Shown in pieces: positions 45,072-52,962 of a stretch of 64,000 nucleotides of DNA (position 1 is the first letter of the stretch; the number at the start of each line of letters is the position of its first letter). Origin of the DNA: Metaclostridioides mangenotii (GTDB taxonomy: Bacteria > Bacillota > Clostridia > Peptostreptococcales > Peptostreptococcaceae). Position numbers and translations under genes: made by a program. The notes beneath the pieces are model-generated. The model saw only the letters and a list, made by a program, of their open reading frames with translations. It was not told the DNA's origin and did no database searches. The stretch is taken from the NCBI RefSeq assembly GCF_018917235.1, contig NZ_JAHLOF010000010.1, positions 1 through 64,000 on the forward strand, written 5' to 3'.

Positions 45072-46193
45072 ATGAATGAAAATAAAGCCAGTTTTGGAAC
45101 GATAATAAGTTTTGCTGGAGCATATGTTGCGACAGTTATAGGTTCAGGATTTGCAACAGGTCAAGAAATTATGCAATTCTTCACATTCTACGGTTATGGA
45201 GGAATTGTAGCGGGAATTATATCTATGATAGTCTTTATGTGGATTGGCGCATTGCTAATGATGAAAGGAAAAGAACTACAACTTAAAGATGATAATAAAA
45301 TTTACCATGTATTTTGTGGTAGAGTTTTAGGAACGTTTTTCGAGTGGTTTGGCCCGGCTTTCTTATTTGGAGTATTTGTAGTAATGATATCAGGAGCAGG
45401 TGCCACACTCACGGAGTATTATGGTCTACATCCAATGGTAGGTAGAATTGGAATGGCAGTAGTAGCTTTCATAACAGTTTCTTTAGGACTTGATAAATTA
45501 TCTAAAATACTTGGTGGTATAGGACCAATAATAATTGTATTTACGATTTTCGTAGGTGCTATAAGTTTATATAAAAATTTTGGAAATTTAGCAGCAAGTG
45601 CTGACTTGATTAAGACTTTAGATGTTGCGAAGCCGACTCCTAATGAGTATTTATCAGGTATTATTTATGCAAGTTATAATGTTATTATAGTTATGGCGTT
45701 TTTAACTGGACTTGGAGCCACATCCAAAACCAAAAAAGAAGGTATGTGGGGTGGAATAATAGGCGCAGTTGCACTTATGTCAGCGGCTATAGTAATGCAT
45801 TTGGCAATACTTTCAGATATAGGGAATCTATATACTAAAGCGATACCAGCTCTTTTTTTAGCTGATAAAATATCTCCTTTAGTGGGGGTAGCATTCTCAG
45901 TTATACTTATACTTGGTATATACACAACTGCAACACCTTTATTATGGTCAGTAACAAATAGACTTGTAACACAAGATTCTCCTAAATTTAAAATAACTGT
46001 ACTCATAATTACAATATTAGGTTTAGTAGGAGGTTTCTTACCTTTTGATAAACTTGTCGGTATACTGTATCCATATACAGGTTACATGGGAGTACTTATC
46101 CTAGTTTGTGCACTTGTGAGACAAATCACAGGCAAATGGGGAGATGTATCACAGTATCAAAAAAAAGGTGCTAAAATAGTTAGAAATAAGTAA
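45072..46193 (+). CDS. YkvI-like APC-superfamily membrane carrier
   Basis: A 373-residue protein of about ten membrane helices. The first helix carries Gly-Ala-Tyr-Val-Ala-Thr-Val-Ile-Gly-Ser-Gly-Phe-Ala-Thr-Gly-Gln-Glu, an unwound-helix ligand site typical of LeuT-fold transporters and of the uncharacterised YkvI family. The substrate is unknown. ATG after AGAGGGGGG. It is a single-gene unit with a promoter and terminator. Confidence 0.85.
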   Translation: MNENKASFGTIISFAGAYVATVIGSGFATGQEIMQFFTFYGYGGIVAGIISMIVFMWIGALLMMKGKELQLKDDNKIYHVFCGRVLGTFFEWFGPAFLFGVFVVMISGAGATLTEYYGLHPMVGRIGMAVVAFITVSLGLDKLSKILGGIGPIIIVFTIFVGAISLYKNFGNLAASADLIKTLDVAKPTPNEYLSGIIYASYNVIIVMAFLTGLGATSKTKKEGMWGGIIGAVALMSAAIVMHLAILSDIGNLYTKAIPALFLADKISPLVGVAFSVILILGIYTTATPLLWSVTNRLVTQDSPKFKITVLIITILGLVGGFLPFDKLVGILYPYTGYMGVLILVCALVRQITGKWGDVSQYQKKGAKIVRNK

Positions 46194-46240
46194 TGTAATA
46201 CGTATAAATAAATATAAAAATAAATATAAAGTATATATAG

Positions 46241-46272
46241 GGAGAGCTATTAAAAAAATAGCTCTCTTTTTA
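46241..46272 (+). terminator. Terminator after the YkvI-like gene
   Basis: GAGAGCTATT (46242–46251) pairs with AATAGCTCTC (46257–46266) around five A's, followed by TTTTT. Confidence 0.92.
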
Positions 46273-46356
46273 CTTATTATTTTTTAAACAGAAAAATAAT
46301 AAAAGGTCTAATTAATAATGAAAAATCATATTAGTAATTAGATAGGAGTGATAAAT

Positions 46357-46773
46357 TTGAAAATTAGGTTTAATATGAAGGGCTTAGTATACGGAATCAT
46401 TATTTTAGTACTTGTGCTAGGTGGTTTTTTAGTTATTCCAAGCATGTTTGTAGAGAAGACAAAACCTATAGATTATACAGTACTCCAAAGGGAAGCAGTT
46501 CCGGAAAAGATACTAGATATGATGGATAAATACACAAATGAAGAAAGAGCTTTAGTTGCGAAAATGGGAAATAAAATATACATAATGGTTACAAGGGGGG
46601 AAAAGAAGTACGGTATTGAAATGGACAGTATAGAAAAGTTTGATGAGGATGGGAAAGAAGTAATAAGGGTAAAGGCAAGATATAAAGATAAAGAAGATTC
46701 CATGCCTTATTTAATAGTAGAGACTAATTTAGAAAACCTTCCGGATAGAGTTGAACTTGAAATTACAAAATAA
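46357..46773 (+). CDS. Membrane-anchored PrcB-like domain protein
   Basis: The 138 residues have one N-terminal membrane anchor (about 9–28) and an external domain with the Val-x-Arg-Gly-Glu-Lys-x-x-x-Gly and Pro-Tyr-Leu-Ile-Val motifs of the PrcB C-terminal domain, which in other bacteria stabilises surface proteases. The TTG at 46357 follows TAGGAGTG with good spacing; a GTG 9 bases upstream is part of that site. A C-terminal processing protease is encoded about 0.8 kb away beyond fthC, which may or may not be its partner. Confidence 0.7.
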   Translation: MKIRFNMKGLVYGIIILVLVLGGFLVIPSMFVEKTKPIDYTVLQREAVPEKILDMMDKYTNEERALVAKMGNKIYIMVTRGEKKYGIEMDSIEKFDEDGKEVIRVKARYKDKEDSMPYLIVETNLENLPDRVELEITK

Positions 46774-46795
46774 AAATCACAAGAGATAAATAGAC

Positions 46796-46848
46796 AAACA
46801 AGACCTAGGTTGTAGAAAATGTACTTTACAGCCTGGGTCTTGTTTTAA
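46796..46848 (+). terminator. Terminator between convergent genes
   Basis: AAACAAGACCTAGG (46796–46809) pairs with CCTGGGTCTTGTTT (46832–46845); T's lie to the right and an A-rich/T-rich flank on the other side allows some use in both directions. Confidence 0.85.
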
Positions 46849-46882
46849 TATTTATTTGTATCTTATATATGACGAATTAATT

Positions 46883-47443
46883 TTATAGAATATGTCTCTT
46901 GTCAGTTATAATCATATCTAGCTGCTTGTCGTGAGGATCAGTCGGAACATTATCTAAAATTTGAAAATCAAAACCAACTCCGATTGTTTTAGTATCAGTT
47001 CTTATATTCTCTAAGAAACGATCATACAGTCCCGCTCCGTAACCGACCCTATACTTATTTAAATCAAAAGCTACTCCTGGTACAATCACTAAATCGATTG
47101 ACTTGACTTTTATATGTAAATTTGAAACTATGGGCTCACGTATTCCATAATCACTTATAGTGATTCCCTCTTCTAAATTTGTAATTGCAACAGGAATTAA
47201 TTTTTTTTGATCAATTATTGTAATAGGACTACACACTACTTTGCCAAGAGACTTTAACTCTTTAACTAGTCTATCCATTTTTACTTCATTTCTAAAGTCC
47301 AAATAGACCATTACATTTTCTGCATTTACAATTTCATTGAGGTTTAAAATTTTATCTATTATGTTATTAGATGCATCATTTATAAAGTTATGGTTCATAC
47401 TTTCTCTGATTTCTAAAATATTCTTTCTTAAAGATTTTTTCAT
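46883..47443 (-). CDS. fthC: 5-formyltetrahydrofolate cyclo-ligase
   Basis: Converts 5-formyl-THF to 5,10-methenyl-THF using ATP, returning folate to the one-carbon pool. The 186 residues contain the basic start Lys-x-x-Leu-Arg-Lys and the C-terminal signature Pro-Gly-Val-Ala-Phe-Asp followed by Gly-Tyr-Gly-x-Gly-x-Tyr-Asp-Arg. It is one of the very few minus-strand genes in the window; its ATG has AAAGGAA upstream and it converges with the PrcB-like gene. Confidence 0.94.
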   Translation of the reverse strand: MKKSLRKNILEIRESMNHNFINDASNNIIDKILNLNEIVNAENVMVYLDFRNEVKMDRLVKELKSLGKVVCSPITIIDQKKLIPVAITNLEEGITISDYGIREPIVSNLHIKVKSIDLVIVPGVAFDLNKYRVGYGAGLYDRFLENIRTDTKTIGVGFDFQILDNVPTDPHDKQLDMIITDKRHIL

Positions 47444-47602
47444 ATTAAATTCCTTTCCCTATGTTATAATGTGAACATGATTTACAACTATATTATATTA
47501 TTTAATTTTTTAATGCAATTAAATAATTAATTTAGTTAAACGTATTAAAAAAAAGGTAAAACATATAATATATAAGAGTTTATTTAAAAGGAGATGCACT
47601 TA

Positions 47603-48751
47603 ATGATATCAAAGAAAAAAGCATTACTCATTGCGATAGTATTGGTTGTTCTAACGGCTTTAACAACTTCAACAGTTACGCTCGCTTTGGGCGACAAAGT
47701 TATGATCGAAAGAGATACATATGAGCAGTACAAAAAATATAACAAACTTTTGGCGCTTGAATCAGTAATAAAAGAAGACTACTATAAAAAACCAAATGAT
47801 GAGAGTTTAGTTGATGGCGCTATAAAAGGCTTGTTTGCAGGTACAGAAGATAGATATTCAACTTATTATACAAAAGAAGAGATGAATAGACTAATGGAAG
47901 AAAATGAAGGTTCTTATGTAGGGGTAGGAATGTATATAGGCTCGTCAGAAGTAGGTGAGTTAACAGTTATACCGATGGATGGATCTCCAGCTCAGAAAGG
48001 CGGTATAAAGGAAGGCGATATTCTAGTTAAAGTTAGCGGGAAATTAGTTTCTGCAAAAAATTCTGATGAGGCTGTTAGCCTTATAAAAGGAAAAGAAGGA
48101 ACCACTGTGGACTTAGTGGTAAAAAGAGATGGTAAAGAGAAGGAATTTAAAATAAAAAGAGAAGAAATAGTAGATCATACTATCGAAGGCAAAGTTGTTG
48201 ATGACAATTTAGGTTACATTAAAATTAAACAGTTTATAAATACGACTTATGACGATTTCGACAAAGAACTAAACAAATTAAAGAAAAAGAATATAAAAGG
48301 ATTAGTTATTGATCTAAGAAGTAATCCGGGTGGTAATCTAGAAATAGTAGGTGAAGTAGCAGACGCCCTTATAGGTGAAGGTACAATCGTATACACAAAG
48401 GATAATAAGGGAAATACTGAATATATCAAATCAGACAAAAGAAAGCTTGGGCTTCCGATAGTTGTTTTAACAAATGGTGAAAGTGCATCAGCATCTGAAA
48501 TATTAACTGCAGCTATAATTGATAATAAAGCTGGTATATCTGTTGGTACGAAGACTTTTGGTAAAGGGTTGGTGCAGTCAGTCAAAGGTCTAAAAGATGG
48601 TACAGGATATAAACTAACAACAGCTCAATACTTTACGCCAAACGGAGACTATATAAATGAAAAGGGAATAAAGCCGACAATTGAAGAAAAAGATGAATCA
48701 AAACAATTAGATATTGCAATAGAATGGCTTCAAAAAGAAATAGCTAAATAA
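47603..48751 (+). CDS. S41 C-terminal processing peptidase (Ctp)
   Basis: Membrane-anchored serine protease of 382 residues. An N-terminal anchor or signal (about 6–28) precedes a PDZ domain (about 95–180, with Tyr-Val-Gly-Val-Gly and Pro-Ala-Gln-Lys-Gly-Gly-Ile) and the S41 core. The catalytic Ser lies in Ser-Ala-Ser-Ala-Ser (294–298) and the Lys in Gly-Thr-Lys-Thr-Phe-Gly-Lys-Gly shortly after. ATG 47603 follows AAAGGAG; the ATG 9 bases upstream overlaps that site. Ctp proteases of sporulators can act in envelope or spore signalling; which role applies here is unknown. Confidence 0.93.
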   Translation: MISKKKALLIAIVLVVLTALTTSTVTLALGDKVMIERDTYEQYKKYNKLLALESVIKEDYYKKPNDESLVDGAIKGLFAGTEDRYSTYYTKEEMNRLMEENEGSYVGVGMYIGSSEVGELTVIPMDGSPAQKGGIKEGDILVKVSGKLVSAKNSDEAVSLIKGKEGTTVDLVVKRDGKEKEFKIKREEIVDHTIEGKVVDDNLGYIKIKQFINTTYDDFDKELNKLKKKNIKGLVIDLRSNPGGNLEIVGEVADALIGEGTIVYTKDNKGNTEYIKSDKRKLGLPIVVLTNGESASASEILTAAIIDNKAGISVGTKTFGKGLVQSVKGLKDGTGYKLTTAQYFTPNGDYINEKGIKPTIEEKDESKQLDIAIEWLQKEIAK

Positions 48752-48946
48752 TGTATAAGAAATTGAAAAAACATCTATAATAATAATATAGTAATAATTA
48801 CCAATAGTTAAATTAATAAAAATATTTGATTTTAAAAAAAATTAATGTTATTTTAGATATTGTAGAATAATACATTATAATGAAAAATAAGTTTTATTAT
48901 AGTACCTTATTAAATATTTTGTATTTTTCTAGAAGGAAATATGACT

Positions 48947-48965
48947 ACTTATATTGAATATAAGT
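48947..48965. repeat. 19-bp palindrome
   Basis: ACTTATATTGAATATAAGT has 9-bp perfect arms around one base and lies 33 bases ahead of a tiny gene, an operator-like position. Fifteen of its bases recur at 49470–49484. Confidence 0.6.
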
Positions 48966-48998
48966 AAATAAGTTAATAATGAAATAGGAAGTGAGATT

Positions 48999-49118
48999 AT
49001 GAAAAAATCTAAGGCGCAAATTGTTAACTTTCAAAAGTATAAAGACAGAAAAAAACAATTGGAAGCAGATAGAGAAGAATTGCTTAAGTTAATTACAAAG
49101 GCTGTTATAACAAAATAG
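48999..49118 (+). CDS. 39-residue basic hypothetical protein
   Basis: A short frame with ATG after ATAGGAAGTGAG. The peptide is highly charged and lysine-rich, probably one long helix, and matches nothing I recognise. Its last codons overlap the left arm of a strong bidirectional terminator, which supports it being a real transcription unit. Confidence 0.6.
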   Translation: MKKSKAQIVNFQKYKDRKKQLEADREELLKLITKAVITK

Positions 49119-49140
49119 GGAGTGTAAACTCCCTATTTTG
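49111..49140. terminator. Bidirectional terminator between two tiny convergent genes
   Basis: CAAAATAGGGAGT (49111–49123) is perfectly complementary to 49128–49140 around GTAA. Both flanks end in T-rich sequence in their own direction, so it can serve the genes on both strands. Confidence 0.85.
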
Positions 49141-49144
49141 ATTG

Positions 49145-49336
49145 CTAATAAAACTTTTGAGATTTAATGTGATCTTTGAATTTATTGAAATCACTGTCGT
49201 TTGGAAATTCTAATGTTTCAGATTTTTCGTCTTCGAAGTTTTTCAAATAAACAGTATGCTTACTGTTTATTTTATTGTAGTATATACATTTATAACCATT
49301 GTTGTAGAGATTTTCATATTTTGAAAGGCTATTCAT
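49145..49336 (-). CDS. 63-residue hypothetical protein
   Basis: Minus-strand gene with ATG (49336–49334) after a good TAGGAGTT site. The product is polar, rich in Asn, Lys and Tyr, with several aromatic residues, and has no signal peptide or membrane segment. I recognise no family. It converges with the 39-residue gene onto the shared terminator. Confidence 0.65.
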   Translation of the reverse strand: MNSLSKYENLYNNGYKCIYYNKINSKHTVYLKNFEDEKSETLEFPNDSDFNKFKDHIKSQKFY

Positions 49337-49432
49337 ATTATATAACTCCTAACATATAAATTTTTTTGTTGATATTTATATTCTTGCTAAAGTTTGAAAA
49401 ATATATACAATAATTTTTTATGTAAAAAAAAG

Positions 49433-49454
49433 AATAATTTCCTGGGAAATTATT
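49433..49454. repeat. 22-bp near-perfect palindrome upstream of cobT
   Basis: AATAATTTCC and GGAAATTATT face each other across TG. It could be an operator or a small hairpin; a ribosome-binding-site-like AAAAGGAG follows at 49458–49465. Confidence 0.55.
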
Positions 49455-49472
49455 TATAAAAGGAGTAATATA

Positions 49473-49517
49473 TTGAATATAAGTGTAAAATGTATATTAC
49501 CGACAAAAAAATTTTAA
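49473..49517 (+). CDS. Possible 14-residue leader peptide upstream of cobT
   Basis: TTG start after AAAAGGAGTAATATA and a TAA stop 14 codons later. The peptide (Asn-Ile-Ser-Val-Lys-Cys-Ile-Leu-Pro-Thr-Lys-Lys-Phe) has no codon run suggesting classic attenuation. The strong ribosome binding site is the only support. Confidence 0.3.
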   Translation: MNISVKCILPTKKF

Positions 49518-49588
49518 AGTTTATTTTATATGATGTAAAATTTACTCTAAACTAGTAATATAAAAATAAAAACAGAAAGGGGATTAAC

Positions 49589-50635
49589 GTGAGTTTATTA
49601 CAAAGTATTTCGAGAAATATATATTCTCTAAACGAAAAAGCTATGGATAAGACTAAAAAGAGGCTAGATAGATTGATACACCCAAAAGAAAGTTTAGGAA
49701 AACTTGAAGATATATGTATAAAGTTAGCAGGAATATACGAAAATGACGATTTTGATACGCAAAAAAAAGCTATAATTGCTTTTGCATGTGATCATGGTGT
49801 TTATGAGGAAGGCGTTGCACCAGACTCACAAGATATAACAAGACTTCAATTTCCAAACTTTGTAAAGGGTATATGTGGTGTCGGAGCCCTTAGCAAATTT
49901 GTCGGAGCTGATGTAGTTGCTGTAGATGTTGGAATCAACTCTGATGAAGAACTTGAAGGAGTTTTGGATTACAAGATAAGAAAATCCACGTCTAATATGG
50001 CAAAGGGACCAGCAATGACAAGAGAAGAAGCTGTAAAATCTTTAGAAATAGGGATAGAGATAGCTGAAAGATGTATTGTCAATGATTATAAAATAATAGG
50101 TATAGGTGAGATGGGAATTGCAAACACGACGCCGACTACTGCCATAATTTCTGTAATGTCAGGATGCGATCCTGAGGAGATAACAGATAAGGGTTCAGGA
50201 TTAAAAGCAGAGAAGCTTAAACATAAGGCTCAAGTAATCAGAAATTCTATAGAGATAAACAATCCAAATCCAACAGATGGAATAGATGTGCTTCACAAAG
50301 TAGGTGGGTTTGAAATCGGAGCGATGGCTGGAGTTATTCTAGGATGCAGCGCTAATAGAATTCCAGTTGTACTAGATGGATATATATCATATGCAGCAGC
50401 ACTAATTGCTTACAGAATAAATCCTAAAGTATTAGAATATACCTTATCATCTCATTTATCATCAGAGGTGGGGGCGAAAAAGGCATTGGAAATTTTAAAA
50501 TTAAGTCCATTTTTGGATATGAATATGAGACTTGGAGAAGGTAGTGGAGCTTGTCTAGGTTTTAATATAATCGATGCGGCTGTCTTTACATATAAAAACA
50601 TGGCTACTTTTGATGAAATAGATATGGGGAGATAG
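49589..50635 (+). CDS. cobT: Nicotinate-nucleotide–dimethylbenzimidazole phosphoribosyltransferase
   Basis: Activates the lower-ligand base to its alpha-ribotide for the nucleotide loop of cobalamin. The 348 residues carry the catalytic Glu317 in Arg-Leu-Gly-Glu-Gly-Ser-Gly-Ala, at the same number as in Salmonella CobT. The GTG start follows AAAGGGG. It begins the cobT–U–S–C group, whose members are 2–20 bases apart. In anaerobes without their own dimethylbenzimidazole synthesis it may use other bases. Confidence 0.96.
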   Translation: MSLLQSISRNIYSLNEKAMDKTKKRLDRLIHPKESLGKLEDICIKLAGIYENDDFDTQKKAIIAFACDHGVYEEGVAPDSQDITRLQFPNFVKGICGVGALSKFVGADVVAVDVGINSDEELEGVLDYKIRKSTSNMAKGPAMTREEAVKSLEIGIEIAERCIVNDYKIIGIGEMGIANTTPTTAIISVMSGCDPEEITDKGSGLKAEKLKHKAQVIRNSIEINNPNPTDGIDVLHKVGGFEIGAMAGVILGCSANRIPVVLDGYISYAAALIAYRINPKVLEYTLSSHLSSEVGAKKALEILKLSPFLDMNMRLGEGSGACLGFNIIDAAVFTYKNMATFDEIDMGR

Positions 50636-50638
50636 GTT

Positions 50639-51202
50639 ATGAGTAATAATATAGTTCTTGTAACTGGAGGTTCTAGGTCAGGCAAAAGCTGCTTCGCAGA
50701 ATCTTTATGTTCAGGTCAAAATAACAGTACTGCATACATAGCTACTTCAATACCGTTTGACGAAGAAATGGCTGATAGAGTAAAAAAACACAGAGAACAA
50801 AGAAGTAGTGAATGGGATACATATGAAATATATAAAGATGTACATAAAGAAATACAGAAAATCGGTTCTAAATATAGAACTGTAATACTAGATTGCATAA
50901 CGCTCCTAGTCAATAATTTAATGTTTGACTACGGCCTAGATATAGAAAATATGAGTACAGATGAGATAGATAAGATGAAAGAATACATCTATGATCAAAT
51001 AGAAAAATTGATGGTTGAAATACGAAATACTGATCTGTATTTTGTATTTGTCACAAATGAACTTGGAATGGGGGTTATGCCTGATAATAAATTGAGTAGA
51101 ATTTATACTGATATTGCTGGTAAGGTAAACCAATACATTGCAAAAATGAGTGATGAAGTGTTTTTTGTGGTTTGTGGAATTCCTATGAAGATAAAGGGGT
51201 AA
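50639..51202 (+). CDS. cobU: Adenosylcobinamide kinase / guanylyltransferase
   Basis: Bifunctional enzyme that phosphorylates adenosylcobinamide and adds GMP. The 187 residues have the phosphate loop Gly-Gly-Ser-Arg-Ser-Gly-Lys-Ser at 10–17 and the guanylylated His (His51) in Val-Lys-Lys-His-Arg-Glu-Gln-Arg. It starts 3 bases after cobT and precedes cobS by 2 bases. Confidence 0.96.
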   Translation: MSNNIVLVTGGSRSGKSCFAESLCSGQNNSTAYIATSIPFDEEMADRVKKHREQRSSEWDTYEIYKDVHKEIQKIGSKYRTVILDCITLLVNNLMFDYGLDIENMSTDEIDKMKEYIYDQIEKLMVEIRNTDLYFVFVTNELGMGVMPDNKLSRIYTDIAGKVNQYIAKMSDEVFFVVCGIPMKIKG

Positions 51203-51204
51203 AT

Positions 51205-51972
51205 ATGAAAAGATTTTTATTAACTTTACAATTTTTAACAAAGATACCAATAAAATATAATTTAGGATTTGATGAAGAATTTTACAAGGGAATTGTATAT
51301 TTCCCTCTTGTAGGATTTGTAGTGGGACTTATTGCATACTTTGTTGGATTATTATCGTTAAATATATTCCCTGCATTAGTAACATCTGTTTTAATAGTAT
51401 TGGTAGAAGTGTTACTTACAGGTGGTCTTCATATAGATGGATTAGGTGATACTTTTGATGCACTTTATAGCTATAGGAATAAAGAAAAGATGCTTGAGAT
51501 AATGAAGGATTCAAGATTGGGAACAAATTCATTACTGGCTATAGTATTTTTAGTACTATTGAAGGTCGCATTTATACATAGTTTTATAGTAGAAAATATG
51601 TTGTGGGCTGTTTTATTTATGCCTATGGTCTCAAGATTTGCTGTAATGTGGATATTGTATAAAACAGAATCACCTAGAGAAAAAGGTATGGGGAATGTAT
51701 TTATTGGAAAAGCAACTATTACGATGATAGGTACTGCTATGATATATTGTATAGCTATTATTTTTACTTTAGGTAAATGGGTGTTTCTGCTTAATAGATT
51801 CGACTTTTTAGGAATAATTTTTACTATAGCAGTAGTTTTTGTATTTGTAGAGATATTCAAAAGACATGTATACTCAAAAATAGATGGTATTACAGGTGAT
51901 ATACTAGGGTGTACAATTGAACTTTCAGAAATATTCTATATAATATTTTTATATATTTTTTTATTTTTATAA
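51205..51972 (+). CDS. cobS: Cobalamin synthase
   Basis: Membrane enzyme joining adenosylcobinamide-GDP to alpha-ribazole. The 255 residues form about seven helices with the acidic active-site segment Gly-Gly-Leu-His-Ile-Asp-Gly-Leu-Gly-Asp-Thr-x-Asp near 73–85. ATG 51205 follows AAAGGGGT; in-frame starts upstream lie within cobU. Confidence 0.95.
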   Translation: MKRFLLTLQFLTKIPIKYNLGFDEEFYKGIVYFPLVGFVVGLIAYFVGLLSLNIFPALVTSVLIVLVEVLLTGGLHIDGLGDTFDALYSYRNKEKMLEIMKDSRLGTNSLLAIVFLVLLKVAFIHSFIVENMLWAVLFMPMVSRFAVMWILYKTESPREKGMGNVFIGKATITMIGTAMIYCIAIIFTLGKWVFLLNRFDFLGIIFTIAVVFVFVEIFKRHVYSKIDGITGDILGCTIELSEIFYIIFLYIFLFL

Positions 51973-51990
51973 TAATTATATGGTGATAAT

Positions 51991-52665
51991 ATGATAAAAT
52001 TAATATTAGTTAGGCACGCTGCTACATGTGCTAATGAAAAAGGTGAGTTGTCTGGCATAAGTGAATGTGATTTAAGTGAGACAGGAAAAAATCAGGTAGA
52101 GAAACTAACAGATTATCTAAAGTATCAAACTGTTGACAAAATTTATACATCTAGCTCAACTAGAACAAAAAAAACTATAGATTTATTTGCTGGTTATAAG
52201 GGTATAGATATTAGAATTAAAAAAAATCTCAATGAACTCGATTTTGGTGACTTTGATGGATGGAAATTTAAAGAAATCGAAGAAAAATTCCCGGTTGAAT
52301 ACTTAAAACTTATAAAAGAAGGAAATAATTATAAGTTTCCTAATGGAGAATCTCTTATAGAATCTTATAACAGAGTTTCACAAGAATTAGACTCTATAAT
52401 TAAAGATACGTTAAATTTAGATACGAATATTTCGGAATTGGACAATATTAGTTCAGAGTTAGAAAGAGTAAATTCAAAGAAAAGCAAAACGATTGTTATA
52501 TGTTCTCATGCTGGAACTATTAGAAATATAGTTGCGTATTTGATTTCAAAGGATTATAAAAATCACTGGAATTATAAAATTGACAACGCCTCTGTATCAG
52601 TTGTCGAAATAGAAAACGGATTTTCCGTTTTAACGATGCTAAATAACACAGAGTTTTTAAAATAG
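51991..52665 (+). CDS. cobC: Alpha-ribazole phosphatase-like histidine phosphatase
   Basis: Phosphoglycerate mutase-fold enzyme, 224 residues, with the phosphohistidine motif Arg8-His9-Ala and the second catalytic His in Ser-His-Ala-Gly-Thr near residue 174. In this setting it should dephosphorylate alpha-ribazole phosphate or the adenosylcobalamin 5'-phosphate. A polar insertion of about 25 residues rich in Asn, Asp, Ser and Leu (around 138–163) separates the two halves. Its ribosome binding site (ATGGTGAT) is weak. The riboswitch follows directly. Confidence 0.88.
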   Translation: MIKLILVRHAATCANEKGELSGISECDLSETGKNQVEKLTDYLKYQTVDKIYTSSSTRTKKTIDLFAGYKGIDIRIKKNLNELDFGDFDGWKFKEIEEKFPVEYLKLIKEGNNYKFPNGESLIESYNRVSQELDSIIKDTLNLDTNISELDNISSELERVNSKKSKTIVICSHAGTIRNIVAYLISKDYKNHWNYKIDNASVSVVEIENGFSVLTMLNNTEFLK

Positions 52666-52680
52666 AATAATAATACTGAA

Positions 52681-52858
52681 GAAGGTTATTAAATATTAAA
52701 AGGGAAAAAGGTTAAATGCCTTTGCAGCCCCCGCTACTGTAAGACTGACGAAACTATAGAAAAGCCACTATCCTAGGATGGGAAGGTTATAGGACTAGGT
52801 TGAAGTCGAGCCAGGATACCTGCCTTATTTGGTTGTTATAGAGTCTTCGGGGTGAAAG
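52681..52858 (+). ncRNA. Adenosylcobalamin riboswitch
   Basis: The conserved core GCAGCCCCCGCTACTGTAA is at 52724–52742 and the B12 box GAGCCAGGATACCTGCC at 52808–52824, with the GGGAAGG element (52780–52786) between them. It sits in the gap between cobC and cobQ. Binding of adenosylcobalamin should favour the terminator at 52891–52924 and switch off cobQ and the genes after it. Confidence 0.96.
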
Positions 52859-52890
52859 ATTTTTACTTATATATAGCATGATGATAGTAT

Positions 52891-52924
52891 AAGTCCTAAT
52901 TTCCGAAAATTAGGGCTTTTTTTA
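52891..52924 (+). terminator. Riboswitch-controlled terminator
   Basis: AAGTCCTAATTT (52891–52902) pairs with AAATTAGGGCTT (52907–52918), one G·U, then T's. It lies about 30 bases after the aptamer, the usual place for an expression platform. Confidence 0.9.
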
Positions 52925-52962
52925 GTAGATCCGAACATAAATATATAGAATGAGGTGATAAA

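Noticed and set aside
47470..47486. Rex- or Crp/Fnr-like site in the fthC–protease divergent gap (TGTGAA-N5-TTTACA)
   Set aside because: The half-site spacing fits neither consensus and the arms are not perfectly symmetrical.
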